This document shows positions 1 through 11,411 of a DNA stretch of 64,000 nucleotides, piece by piece. Within the stretch, counting starts at the first letter, position 1. Each line of letters opens with the position of its first letter. This stretch comes from Thelephora terrestris (Eukaryota > Basidiomycota > Agaricomycetes > Thelephorales > Thelephoraceae). The position numbers and the translations under genes were made by a program. The notes below the pieces were generated by a model that saw only the letters and a list, made by a program, of their open reading frames with translations, was not told where the DNA came from and searched no databases. The DNA is taken from contig WIUZ02000024.1 of NCBI GenBank assembly GCA_015956445.1, positions 62,001 through 126,000 on the forward strand, read 5' to 3'.

Positions 1-131
1 TCACTCGCCCGTCCATCCGTATCAGACAGAGTCACCTCTCTCTCTTGATATCCCCCCTCCTCTCGTCTCTACACCCGGAACCCCCTTCAAAGTTAGACCC
101 GACACCCCTCACCCGTCCGCTAATCCTCTAG

Positions 132-1873
132 CGCCCCACAAACAGTAAGCAGGCCCACAACCCTGACACCAACGGCATCTCCACCATCTCTCGCATTGAC
201 CGTCGTGCCGCCGCTCGCAAGACCTATGCCTGTGCGGTGGGGACTCCCTATACCACTGATGACCAGGTATGGGGGAGACCTAGAGCTTCGTGTGTTTGCA
301 CTAACGCCTTCCTCTAGGTAGAGGTTACGTTCTTTCGGTGTTAATGTCAAACTAGCGGCTTCTAGATCTTGGAGGTTGTCACGGAAGTGGATGCCGAACG
401 TCTCAGGGAGACGATCCCTCATTTGATGGGGTTGACTTGGGACGACGAGCTCTGGGTTCGTACCATAATTGCAGAGAAGGTGGCCTTCCAGATGAGGGGT
501 AGGTTCGGGGAGCTGGAGCATCCAATCAAGAAGGAGCTTTGGTACACCCTGCAGAGGGGAATCTACGATCAGGACCTGTTGGAGCATGGAGCGACTGTTC
601 CTCAGGCCGTCCGTCACACCACTGCTTCTACCAGTCTCCTGTGGTCGCTCATTCGAGAAGGGGAGAGCCGGGTAGGTTCTCTGTTTGAATATTCAAGTAT
701 GACTCTCGACTAATCAAACTGCCTAGGTTGAACGATTGGAGCACGAGGTGAAGGAGGCGAAAGCAGACGTCCTTCATCTGTCAGCGGAGGGTCTTCAGAT
801 GAAGGAGACCTTGGCAGCCTTCCAACAGGGAACGAACGAGGTGTTGGAGGCAATGGTCGCCAACCATCAGGAGTTGATCGCCGGGTTGAAGGTTCGGGAC
901 AACAACATCAAGGGGGCGTTGGCCAGGAGGGATGAAAAGGTACTTTCAGCCTTTGCAGGTTTATGCAATGACTGAGAGACTTCCTCTTAGACCAAAAAAC
1001 TCGAAAACGTGGTGGCCGTGTTGACGGCGCAGGTCGAGTCCCTGCAGGACAAGACCTGCAACTGTAAGGAGGGTCCTGTGTTGGTTGGTCAGGGGACTGC
1101 CGAGGTTCCGTACGAGCTGGAGTACGCCGACGAGGTGGTACTTCCATCTCCTAACCCGTCGTCCTATGCGACACCCCCAATCGAGAACTCGGTTCCCATT
1201 CCGACTCCGGCTCCGGCTTCCACTTTGGCCGCTTCCGATAAGGAGAACTGTGGGCACTGCGCCTTGCAGCCGATCCATCAGTTGGTGAAGATCGAGGATG
1301 CGGTCATGGAGGTTGACCGAGCTGAAGATGCTCCAAGGGTCGCCGAGGTACGTCCGGTGACTAAGGGGCAACGTTGCAAACGCTCTCGACACCGTCCTGC
1401 CCATCGTATGACCGCGTCGGCTAATCCTTACCCTCGACCAGTTGAGTCGGATGGTGACCAGTCTGGTCGAGGTGAGGAGCGAGGATTCCAATATCGGGTC
1501 CACCGTCCTTACCAACAGGTCGAGTCAGAGATCCAACTCCGACACCAGCTTCGTCTCGCAAGACAGGATCCCACCCAGGGGTCCAACGAGGGAGACAGAG
1601 GGTCGCTTGCCGACTACATCGATAGTGCTACCGAGCACTCACCCGGTGATGGAGATGTGGGACCAGGTGTTCCGCAGTTCGGTGACATCTGGGAGGCTGA
1701 TCGGTCCGCTCAAAGGCATCTCTTCTTATCGGCTTGAACTAGTCGTACAGCTGAGTGCCGAAGACAGTGACGCCATGTTCGGGGAGGTCCTTGTGAGGAG
1801 GGGCCAGCACTACGATCTCCGGGATGGACAGTTGATGACCTTTAAGCCTGCCGTAGATAGAGTCGACTTCTGA
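132..1873 (+). CDS. Lineage-specific coiled-coil protein, copy A (5' incomplete)
   Basis: I do not recognise this family. Exon model: 132-266, 366-671, 727-939, 991-1347, 1442-1873. All junctions are GT/AG and keep one frame, giving at least 480 residues. Position 131 looks like an acceptor (CTAATCCTCTAG), so an upstream exon with the start codon is probably outside the window or in the first 100 bases. Exon 2 is mixed helical (LTWDDELWVRTII, KKELWYTLQRGIYD). Exon 3 is charged and heptad-like (HEVKEAKAD, LEAMVANHQEL), predicting a coiled coil. Exon 4 has a Cys pair (CNC) and a Pro-rich linker. Exon 5 ends with the conserved block HYDLRDGQLMTF. Choice of the 1348-1441 intron, rather than read-through, is supported because the exon-5 frame is the one conserved in copy B. 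Function unknown; a structural or scaffold role is only a guess. Confidence 0.6.
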
Positions 1874-2056
1874 TAGGACGATGATAGCACCGTATATAGC
1901 TCGTTGTGGATTCGCTGGGAATAGTACGCGCGTGTGTGTGTTTTGAATGATTGGTGTGAAGGATAAGGAGTGTGAAGCATTCAAACATAAGAAAGGGTAA
2001 GAAGAGTTCGAAGAAAGAGCGTGTTATAAAAAGTTTAAAAATACCATGTTCCTGAC

Positions 2057-3756
2057 ACATCCGATCAAGAAGGAGCTCTGGTACACCCTGCAGAGGGGGA
2101 TCTACGATCAGGACCTATTGGAGCACGGGGCAACCGTTCCTCGGGCCGTTCGCCATGCCACCGCTTCCACTACGCTGTTGTGGTCGCTCGTTCGGGAGGG
2201 GGAGAGCCGGGTAGGTTCTCCGTTTGAATATTCGAGTATGACTCTCGACTAATCAAACTGCCTAGGTTGAATGATTGGAGCGCGAGGTGAAAGAGGCGAA
2301 GGCAGACTTCCTTCGTCTGTCGGCGGAGGGTCTTCTGATGAAGGAGACTTTGGCTGCCTTCCAGCAGGGGACAAACGAGGCGTTGGAGGCGATGGTTGCC
2401 AACCATCAAGAGTTGGTCGCCGGGCTGAAAGTCAGGGACAACAACATCAAGGGGGCATTGGCTCGGAGGGATGAAAAGGTTCTTTCAGCCTTTGCAGGTT
2501 TATGCAATGACTGAGAGACTTCTTTTAGACTGAACAGCTCAAAGACGTGGTGGCCGTGTTGACTGCGCAGGTCGCGTCCTTGCAGGACAAGACCTGTAAC
2601 TGTAAGGAAGGTCCTGTGTTGATTGGGCAGGGGACTGCTGATGTTCCGTTCGAGCTGGAGTATGCCAACGAGGTGGTACTCCCATTGCCTAACCCGTTGT
2701 GACACATCCACATGGGTTATGGATGGAAAGGCATCTTCGAGTAGCACAGATCCCCCCCTTCACCTCGTCCCATATCACACATTCACATTAGACATGTATA
2801 TAATTCCTGTATTACACACGAGAATGCAGTTTCGGTTTTCCCCCCTTCGTCGAGTCGAGTCAAGTCAAGTCAAGTCAAGTCAGTTTAAGTCTCAAGTCCA
2901 GCAGTTTCCACACTCAGTTCTCACTCTCAATAGTCGCTTGTCCCTACGGCAAAGTCATCGACGCGCCCTCGGAACTCTCGCATTTTGAGCTGGTCCTCTG
3001 CCTACCCTTTTCCCCACTCCCCCGATACCGGCTCTTCACCGTCATCCTATGCGACGCCTCTGGTCGAGAACACGGTTCCTGTCCCGACTCCGGCTCCGGC
3101 TTCCACTTTGGCCAAGTCCGACAAGGAGAACTGTCGGCGCTGTCTGTTGCAGCCAATCAGTCAACTGATCAAGATCGAGGATGAGGTCATGGAGGTTTAC
3201 CAGGCTGAAGATGCTCCGAGGGCCATTGAGGTACGTCTGGTGACAACAGGGCAGCATTGCAAACACTCTCGACGCCGTGTTGCTCATCGCATGGCTCCGT
3301 CGGCTAACCCATACCCGCGTCCAGTTGAGTCGGATGGTGACCAGTCTGGTCGAGATGAGGGAGGAGGATTCTGATATCGGATCAACCGTCCCTACCAACA
3401 GGTCGAGTCGGAGGTCCAGCGAAGGCACTTCACCAGACTTGCAGTACAGGATCCCACCCAGGGGTGTGATGAAGGAGACGGAGGGTCACTCGTTGACTAC
3501 GTCGATAGCGCTGCCGAGCAGTCACCCGGTGATGGAGATGTGGGACCAGGTGTTCAGCAGTTCGGTGACATCTGGGAGGCTGATCGGTCCACTTGAAGGT
3601 ATCTCTTCCTATTGGCTTGAACTCGAGGTTCAGTTGAGCATGGAAGATGGTGACGCCATGTTCGGGGAGGTCCTTGCGAGGAGGGGCCAACACTACGATC
3701 TCCGGGATGGACAGTTGATGACCTTTAGACCTGCCGTAGATAGAGTTGACTTCTGA
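2057..3756 (+). pseudogene. Coiled-coil protein, copy B (5'-truncated, disrupted)
   Basis: Tandem copy of the preceding gene. It starts inside exon 2 (2057-2210), then exon 3 (2266-2478), exon 4 (2529-2697 and 3043-3230, split by a solo LTR), and exon 5 (3325-3756). Intron positions, phases and exon lengths (exon 3 213 nt, exon 5 432 nt) match copy A. It has no exon 1 or start codon of its own. The third codon of exon 3 reads TGA where copy A has CGA, a CpG-type C-to-T change. Exon 5 stays open over 143 codons and differs from copy A at scattered sites, so the duplication is recent to moderate in age. I infer a pseudogene; transcription from copy A read-through is possible but unproven. Confidence 0.7.
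2698..3038. mobile_element. Solo LTR, 341 bp
   Basis: Fossil of an LTR retrotransposon. It begins TGTGACACATCC and ends GGCTCTTCA, i.e. TG...CA. It is flanked by the 4-bp duplication CCGT (2694-2697 and 3039-3042; possibly 5 bp with one mismatch). The uninterrupted site is seen in copy A (about 1158), which gives independent proof of the ends. It contains a TATA-like TATATAAT near 2796 and a short AGTCA direct-repeat run near 2860. No internal coding region remains. Family not certain; the TGTGACA start suits Ty3-type LTRs. It is younger than the tandem duplication. Confidence 0.8.
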
Positions 3757-4253
3757 TGGACTTGGATAGCACCATATATAGCCATGTTGTTACGATTCGC
3801 TGGGAATGGTACGCGCATTTGTGTGTTTTGAATGATTGGTGTGAAGGATAAGGAGTGTGAAGCATTCAAACATAAGAAGTGGTAAGAAGAGTTCGAAGAA
3901 AGAGCGTGTTATAAAAAGTTTAAAAATACCATGTTCCTGACAGGGGTCATGAAGTCATGCGGGAAAGGAATGACAAAGAACAATATCACATGTGAGGACT
4001 AACCAATAGGAAGACGACGCGTCAACTTGTTCGATCGGGATAACAAAAGACTGAGTGGGGCTTGAATGGTGTAACTGTTGTCAGGATGAATGTATGGGGA
4101 GTCTGGACCGGGGAAACGGTGAACCGATCCAATGGCGAATAGGATGCAAGTGCTGTTGGAGATCGGATAAAGCGTAATGCGAACCGGCCGTTGGATCCAT
4201 CAAACTCCTTCTTCCCAGACTAACATTACCACCAAACAACCACTCTACTCGCC
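3757..4253. other. Intergenic: duplicated 3' flank, then spacer
   Basis: 3757-3942 is the second copy of the gene family's 3' flank. 3943-4253 is unique spacer upstream of paralog C. It contains a CCAAT-like motif near 3998 (AACCAATAGG) but no coding signal that I can support. Confidence 0.5.
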
Positions 4254-5116
4254 ATGCCAATGATCTCTGACCGAGTTTTCCGTGCTGAGAACAGCACTGC
4301 TACCATTGAGTCCGCAGATCCACGAGCTGTGCAGAACAAGCAGTACTTCCTTCCTGCTGCCAGCGTGGCGTACCCTAGTTATTGAGAGGTGCGACAGCAC
4401 GTGTCGCCGTTTGTTGGCAACAACTGATGTCGCTTTCGCAGATCTTTGCAGCTGCCAACAAGGTGGATGCTCATCAATTGGAGGCAACGATTGTCAATCC
4501 TCCTCGGTACTTGACCATGGACGACGAACTGTGGTTTCATAACTTGATTGACCACAAGTTGCAAGAGTCGATGCACAGAGTGACGTTCGACACCGAGCTG
4601 CGCATGCCATGGGAAACTCCAGTGGCGTCTGCCTTGTGGGGGCTCCTTCAAATGGGGATCTACGACCTGGGGGATGGTGAAGGAAGATGGCCTGGGGCCA
4701 CTCGCTCTCAGCATTACACAGCGGCCATTGGTCACCGTCTCTGGCTCCTATCATGGACAGAACAGAAAGTGGTGAGTCGATCTGTGCATCCCACTTGAGG
4801 GATAACACTGATTGGCTTGTTAGAATGAACGCTTGAAGCGTGAGGTGAAGGAAGTGAAGGACAATTCTCGCAGGATGTACCAGGAGATGCTAGACACCAA
4901 GAAGACTCTCCTCCTGATGAACGACACGCTTTGTGTGACGTTCGAGAGCGAGATGCTGGCAATGCGGGAGGAACACAACTGGTTGGTCGAGTCGTTGACA
5001 GAGCGGGACGACTGTGTGCAGAAAGACCTGATCGAGGTTGACTGACGTCTTAACTGTCACAGAAGGACTTTGAACAAGTTGGACACCAAGGTTGGCGTGA
5101 TGTTCCCCCGTAGTGA
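4254..5116 (+). pseudogene. Diverged paralog C of the coiled-coil family, 3' end lost
   Basis: Exon 1 begins with ATG at 4254 (MPMISDRVF...) and aligns with exon 1 of copy A (STATIES against GISTISR). Exon 2 is 4442-4771 (110 codons, contains MDDELWFHNLI against WDDELWVRTII). Exon 3 is 4824-5036, exactly 71 codons as in copy A, and coiled-coil-like (REVKEVKDNS). An in-frame TGA lies just before the apparent exon-1 donor near 4388. The gap before possible exon 4 (5037-5062) is too short for a normal intron. No exon 4-5 homologue follows, because a foldback element begins at 5117. I infer a decayed paralog. It is more diverged than A is from B, so it predates that duplication. Confidence 0.6.
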
Positions 5117-6059
5117 CACTGGGGACAAGTCGCTACTTACTGACCAGGTACTTTTTGAATACATTGTAGTTCCCTGTCCAATGTATTAAGACTTTGCTGG
5201 GCAAGAAAATGTTGAGTTCTTTCGGAATGTACTTAACAATGTAACTACTACTTCCCAGCTCAGTACATTGTGGAAACATTCAAAAAGTACTAAATCATGT
5301 GACCACAATGTCCCTGATCGGTAATTGTTCAATATTTTTTGATTGTGCTAAAGAAAGTGATCAACAAGTACCTGCGCTGTACATTGTGGTTTCAATTAAA
5401 ATTTACTGGGTCATGTGACTACAAAGTACCAAATTGGTGAATGCTGAGTACTTCTAGAATGTCCTGAGCCCATGTGTCCAAATTTTACACAAGTGGCTCA
5501 AAGAAAATGTGATCACAAAGTACTGAGACTGAGTAAATCCCAAACACTTTTTGAAAGAAACCAAAATATACTGAATCGTTTAAAAAGTACTGTGCAACGA
5601 TTCAGTATATTTTGGTCTCTTTCAAAAAGTGTTTGGGATTTACTCAGTCTCAGTACTTTGTGATCACATTTTCTTTGAGCCACTTGTGTAAAATTTGGAC
5701 ACATGGGCTCAGGACATTCTAGAAGTACTCAGCATTCACCAATTTGGTACTTTGTAGTCACATGACCCAGTAAATTTTGATTGAAACCACAATGTGCAGC
5801 GCAGGTACTTGTTGATCACTTTCTTTGGGACAATCAAAAAGTACTGAACGATTACTGACCAGGGACATTGTGGTCGCATGATTCAGTACTTTTTGAATGT
5901 TTCCACAATGTACTGAGCTGGGAAGTAGTGGTTACATCGTTCAGTACATTCTGAAAGAACTCAACTTGTTCTTCCCCAGCAAAGTGTTCATACATTGGAC
6001 ATGGAACTACAATGTATTTAAAAAGTACCTGGTTAGTAAGTAGGGGCTTGTCCCCAGTG
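5117..6059. mobile_element. CACTA-like foldback (MITE-like) element, 943 bp
   Basis: Near-perfect inverted repeat centred on 5588; each arm is about 470 bp, so the whole element is a hairpin. The ends read CACTGGGGACAAG and CTTGTCCCCAGTG. The arms are built from repeated short motifs such as AAAAAGTACT, ACAATGTA and AAGTACTGA, resembling the subterminal repeats of CACTA elements. Flanking triplets are TGA and TTA, an imperfect match to a 3-bp target duplication. There is no coding capacity: the two mirror-image 63-codon frames are products of the palindrome. Its sister is at 63134-63973. Mobilisation by a CACTA-superfamily (for example Plavaka) transposase is inferred. Confidence 0.8.
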
Positions 6060-6693
6060 TTAGGGATGAGACTTTGATGGGGTGGGTTGTGGAGATGGTT
6101 ACTGCTGGGACGTCTGGGTAGGGAAGACAATGGCTATGGGTTGCCAGTGTTATCGCTCACTCTTCCTGGGCCACCATCTTGGCCGGATTGGATGAGAGCT
6201 GGGCACCACTAGGAGACAGCTGGGACAAGTTTTACAGTTTGATACATTCTACTTTGGCTAGGTTCCTCTGCTACCAATGCTCATTGTCACTTAGCCTGGG
6301 ACAAAGTTATTCACGTTCGTGTTTTCATTTAGAAGTAGTCGTAATCCCACGTCTCGTCGGTGGTATGAAAACTAATTGATCGAATCGTCGGTGCTTGGCG
6401 TGAAAGTTTTGTCATTTGTGAACGTGTGGGTGTAAAACCGCTTCAACGAAAGTACATTTGTGAGACCATTCCCTAGGTAGGGTCTCTCCAAATAGCAGGA
6501 AAGAACATGGAGAGAACTGTAGTTCTGCTGAAGCGCATACATCCCACTCAGGGGTCGTATGCAACAAAACAAAATTCAACTCAAGATGTGCTTGATGAAC
6601 AAGCAGATGGCTCCGGAAAATGAAATAAAGTTTTAGTACTACTATATACACAGAAAAACTCACGTTTACAGAACATGCATACATTACAGGACT
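6060..6693. other. 3' flank of the NLR gene; no gene seen
   Basis: No supported coding sequence. Part of 6140-6450 is similar to 13080-13290 (shared CACTCTTCCTGGGCCAC, CACGTCTCG and GATGCTTGG-like blocks), showing that the NLR relic at 13 kb was copied with its downstream flank. Confidence 0.5.
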
Positions 6694-9600
6694 CTATGGA
6701 AGGGCTATATGATCAAAATCAAGAATCAACACCTCCTCAGTGTTGGAAATAGCAAACAGGTATCGACCATTCCACTCTATTGCTCTAGGGCGTGCAAATG
6801 GCTCAGGCAGCCGAAAGACCTCTGTTCGAGAGGTGGTGTCTACAATCCTGCTATAACCGGTGTCTTCCACTGAAGCCCCAAGAAAAGCGAGGTGGAATTT
6901 GTATGGTACAGTGTTCAGTGAGTTGAGGAGAGGTGACCCTGGGTCCCTCAAGTCCCAACCCCAGGCTTGCAGCTCAGACAGAAAATGAATCCATAGTATT
7001 GGACCATCCAGGTTGACATAAAAGGGGGCTGATGTTTGGATGTGCTCATAAATGAGTAATGAGCCTATTATCTTCTCTGTTGAGATAGACCAGGTTTGAA
7101 TCTCATCCAGATACACTACAAAAAACATGGTCCCATCCTCTGAAATTCCAATGTCACTGGGAACGTCATTCAAACCCCCATATAGGGATTTTTCCTGGAG
7201 CATTTTTCCTGCCTTAATATCCCACATGGAGATATTCCAACAAGGAGGGCAGGAAGAAATGGGATGGACAATGGTCAATATGTTGTTCACCAGCTGAGCA
7301 GCACATGGATGATTAACTTTGGGAATTTGGAGGGTATTAGGGAGACCAGTTGAAAGATCCCAGCAAGCAATGGTTCCAGTTGCATCAACAGAGATAACAA
7401 CACCCTCCTGTAGAGTAGTGTATATGATCCTGGCCCAGGTTGCTTCTGTGGGTTTTGTGTTCTGGGTTGTTGAATGAGTGGAACCACCATCAATCCATAG
7501 GAATCTGATCTTTCCATCATCATGCATTGAAACAAGGGAGGAGGAGTATACAAAGGAGGAGATATTGCTGGTGTCAGGAGTCAAAGTCTCAATGAGGTGA
7601 GGGGAACCAGTGACATCCCAAACATAGATGGTTTTGCCAGCAACACCAGCCACAAATTTGTCACTGGGAGAAAAACAACAATGACTAAAACCCTGACCTG
7701 GAGAAGGAAGGGTGGTGATGATTGCTCCAGAACCTGTCTCACAGACTGTAGGGTGGGTCTTTCCACATGAAATGAAGTGTTTGCCATCTGAGGAAAGGGA
7801 AAAGTGTTGACTGAAAATTGTGGGTCCGGTGTGGCAACATTTGATGGTGTCCCACTGCTTGATAACACCATGACACATGTACATGAAGTGCCCAGGGGCT
7901 GTATGAAGGAAGCCAACCAGTGGAACTTCATCTGGCACTGGGGAGATGATCAGGCAGTGTTGGCACTCTCCTGTCCTGATACTCCACAAGCAAATAATCC
8001 CTGGGAGAGAGCATGAAGCAATGGTAACAGCATCCAGTGAAATAGACACAGAATGAGCCCTGTCATGAAATGTCTTCACAACACCACCAGTCTGGACATC
8101 CCAAACTTTGGTGGTGTTGTCTTCACTTCCAGATACAAGTATTGTTCCATCCAGTGAGAAGGCAAGGCATCCCACCCTCTTTACGTGTTCAGAAAGGACC
8201 AACCTGCTGGACCCTGTAAATCCATCAAGGATAATGATGTCACCAGTATCCAGCCCAACTGCAATGATATCTTTCTGGTGTGTGAGGGCTGTTGCATGGT
8301 GGGGAAAGGAAACAACACGAGTGCATGTTCCCCATTTGTCCAAGTGCCCCTTAACAACCCTGACCTCCTGTAGGGACTCTGGGGTATACCACTTGTGGAG
8401 CCAGGATGTGGCAGGGCAAAATGGAAGAATGTAGCGGTATAGCCTGGTGGGGGAGTCATGGATACTGTCAAAGTTTGACATGATGAGACGCTGGCTATCT
8501 TTTGTCCATTCACATAAGATTGTTGTCTGTGTATGTGTTAATGATTGTTTTGACAAATACAGCACACAACTTACCGACAGGTACCATTGATCTATATCAT
8601 GGAGGGCATAAACACCAAGGTCAAGATGACCCATGAGGCTGAGGACCTCAATCCAAAACAGCAGGTTTGTTGTGAAGAATTCATTGATTGCTGCCTGGAT
8701 TCGTGTGACGTGCAATCCATCACTGGGAATTGCCAAGAGATGCTTTGTCCAGAATCGGCAAGCATACTCCAGTCCACCCCCAATGCAAGCTTTCCTACGA
8801 TCAGGTAAGTCCTTGACATCACTGAGGAGGGGACAACCATCCAAGTTACAAATATTCTTTCTCAGCCTCTCCTTCATTAGGTCAAGACATGAAAATAGAA
8901 TATCAACATGGTGAACTGGGGGGTCAACAAAGAACCTTTTGTCTTTGCATCTTCCTGGATCAGTGAGGAAATCAGGGAATGATTTGTGAAAGGTGCAGAT
9001 AGGATCAAGCTTGCTGTTTGGAACAAGGAGAAGAGAATGGAGGGAGCGTAGAGTGTTGGAGATATGAGATGGGGTGCCACAATTTTTAAAGAGTTCTGAA
9101 AGTGTCTTCCTTGAAAGGGGGTAGAATACCAACAACACTGCACCAACTACCAGCTTGAAACGCAAGTAAAGCTCCTGTGCTTCTGGATCTGCATCATGGA
9201 AGACTTGTTCCAGGACCTGGGTGTAGAGAAGATCAATCCCTGACTTTCCTTCGTGGGTAGTGCTTTGGGGGAGTGAGATGATGAGAGTGAGCCTTTCAGT
9301 GGGGAGGTCATATGGAGATGAGACAAATTTGACAACAGTTGAGGCATAGATGAAAAGTCCAGCTGACTTCTTGCAGAGAACATCAATATCGTATGAGCTT
9401 GGCCAGCTTTCTGTGAAGTCGCAGTCGCTTCTGGTTTTGGCAATGTCAGTCAACCTAGTCTTGAAGAACAGCTTTATATCAGCATTGACAGAGGATCGTT
9501 CAACATCGTGGAGCCTGAGGACTTCTGTGATGGGTCGAAGCAGCTCCAGCCGGAACCCAGAGCGGATACGAGGTTCTGGACGGCCCGTAATGAAGAACTT

Positions 9601-11411
9601 GACATGTGGGATCTGATCGATGTATCTGGAGAGCACAGAAAGAATAGCTGATGCGGGTTCTTTGTCCTTACATTCATCAAGGGCGTCGATGATGATGAGG
9701 GTTGTGATGCAGGTAGCTTTGAACGGGCTGATGATGGCTTTCTCCAACTGGGAACGAAGAGATTCTTGTGCAATCTTTGGGTTGGCCCTCAGGACTGGAA
9801 GCAGCACCCTTCGGAACTCTGGGTATCGGTAGGCGAGTTGGATGGCCAGGGCAGGGAAGATGTTCTGGATATTTCTCCTGTCCTCGAAATCCCGTGAGCA
9901 GAAGAAACTTGCACCAAGTTTCCCGTGCGCGAAGCTGGTCTCAGCGAACGTTTGCGCGATGGTTGACTTTCCGGTCCCCGCGAGACCGTTCAGCCAGAAA
10001 ACGCGCTGGTCCGCTTCATCTGCTAACCAGCTTTCGATTTGCCCCAAAACATCCTTCCTTGTTCCTCTCAGGCACCCCTCCCTGTTCCCAGAAAGGTATC
10101 CGGCGCCAGCAGTGTGATCTGTCCCACTGAGGAGGTCGAGATCCGCCGATTCCTGTCCACCATTTACTCGACACGAACAAGAGGAGAAGGAACGAGACTC
10201 ACGATGAGCCGGCAACTATTGTCATAGATATCTTGTTGCAATGAAGTCTGGCTCGAACGTCAAACACTGCAACACAAGGGGGTTGAGTGACATGCGAACC
10301 TGATATTCCATCATCGCCTCGCGAATGTCCTCTAATATACCTCCAAGTTTAATGGCGTCCCGGGCGTTGTTTAGGAAGCCTTTGACCTTCCCTTGATCTG
10401 TCAGTGCGGCTAGATCCTGACAGACGGCTTGAAATTTCCTAGCCATTTTTACATGTCAGCCTAGGTTCTCAATATTAAGAATATTTGCTCACAGTTCCAA
10501 TTTCTTTCTCCTGAGTTTCTCCCCAGTGTCACTCTCAGAAACAGGCGCACAAAGAGTTTCGGCTAGCGACCTGGCCCGAGGCGCAAGCGATTCTATGGCC
10601 TGCTCGTTTTCCTGTGTCCGCTGGGAGTACTCTAAGTGTTGTGGTTCGAGTGATGTGTGGGGGGTGAGTCGTACCTCATAATTCTCCAGGATGAAGCAGA
10701 GCCCTCCAGCGATAGATTTTAGGGGAGGGAAGGCATCCGCAGACTCTCTCACAGTGTAGAGAAGAAGTTTGGCCGCGGAAGATGCAGTAGATTTCCAGTC
10801 CCTTCTGCCACCATCCATAATGTTCTGCTGATCCTTGTCACGAGTCGCTCCGCCATGATCAGGGTCGATCGAGTTAGCTACGTCGGTCAAAGTGATTGTT
10901 GTAGTGAGTAACAAGAAGCAGCGAGGTTTACATACTGTTAGATCCCCCGACATGTGGATCAGCACTCCCGCCTTCTCCCACGACCCTGATGTGGGGCGTT
11001 GGCTGTAGACTTGAGTTCAGTGGTCCAACTCTCCTGCCACCAATCCCACTTCTGACCGGTTCAGATACGGTAGGTTCCCGGTCCTCTCTGCTATCACTTG
11101 CGGTGTTCTGCTGGTGCTCTCCACGAGGCAATTCGCCATAATCAGTTTTGATAGGGTTATCTGCGTCGGCCGGAGTTATTGTCAGAGAGAGTAACGAAAG
11201 CCTGCGAGGCATACACACCGTCGGGTTCTCCAACGTGTGGATTGACATTCGCGCCGTCCTCGACGGCTCCGAGGTGGGGCATTGACTGTGGACCTAAGTT
11301 CGACAACCCGATTCTCCCGCTACCAGCACCACTTCTTTCTGGTTCGGGTCTGCCCCAAGATAGTCGCTTGACCTTCTTTTTCAATCCGGAGAAGGAGTCT
11401 CGAAGGCCCAT
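6694..11411 (-). CDS. NACHT-WD40 NOD-like receptor (NLR)
   Basis: Exons (minus): 11411-11219, 11160-10936, 10877-10493, 10438-10300, 10215-6694. Phases add up to 1487 aa. N-terminal: two copies of a short Ser/Arg/Gly-rich segment made by exon duplication. Next comes a helical domain typical of basidiomycete NLRs (LKSIAGGLCFILENYE, SLAPRARSLAETL). Then NACHT with Walker A GLAGTGKST, Walker B LIIIDALDE, and sensor-like FFITGRPEPRI. The C-terminal half of exon 5 holds WD40 repeats (AFSLDGTILVSGSEDNT.KVWD and more). Family knowledge: STAND ATPases that oligomerise on ligand sensing and act in heterokaryon incompatibility or innate responses. The WD40 part senses. No separate effector domain (HeLo, lipase etc.) is recognised. 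Related relics lie at 13.1-13.7, 24.0 and 33.8-34.6 kb, so the family turns over fast here. The gene appears intact. Confidence 0.85.
10771..11340 (-). repeat. Internal exon-intron duplication, 283-bp spacing
   Basis: The end of NLR exon 1, intron 1 and the start of exon 2 are homologous to the end of exon 2, intron 2 and the start of exon 3. Donors (11219/10936) and acceptors (11160/10877) are both exactly 283 bp apart. Protein similarity: PHLGAVEDGANVNPHVG against PHIRVVGEGGSADPHVG, and NPIKTDYGELPRGEHQQN against NSIDPDHGGATRDKDQQN. The introns are also alike (both end CCGACG.AG). Exon 2 is therefore a product of tandem duplication. Confidence 0.8.

Larger units (their letters stand above)
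519..3942 (+). repeat. Tandem duplication of about 1.54 kb
   Basis: The block from exon 2 of copy A (about 519) to the end of its 3' flank (about 2056) is repeated head-to-tail from 2057 to about 3942. The 3' flanks match closely (1945-2053 and 3830-3942: GGTGTGAAGGATAAGGAGTG, then AAAAATACCATGTTCCTGACA). At 2054-2057 the 3' flank of copy A joins directly to the middle of exon 2, which is the duplication junction. Unit 2 is longer only because of the solo LTR at 2698-3038. Confidence 0.8.

Noticed and set aside
2840-2900. AGTCA repeats as a CRISPR-like or satellite array
   Set aside because: A 5-bp simple repeat inside a solo LTR, with no spacers.
5472-5704. Two identical 63-codon frames on opposite strands
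   Set aside because: They arise because the region is a palindrome (foldback element); not genes.
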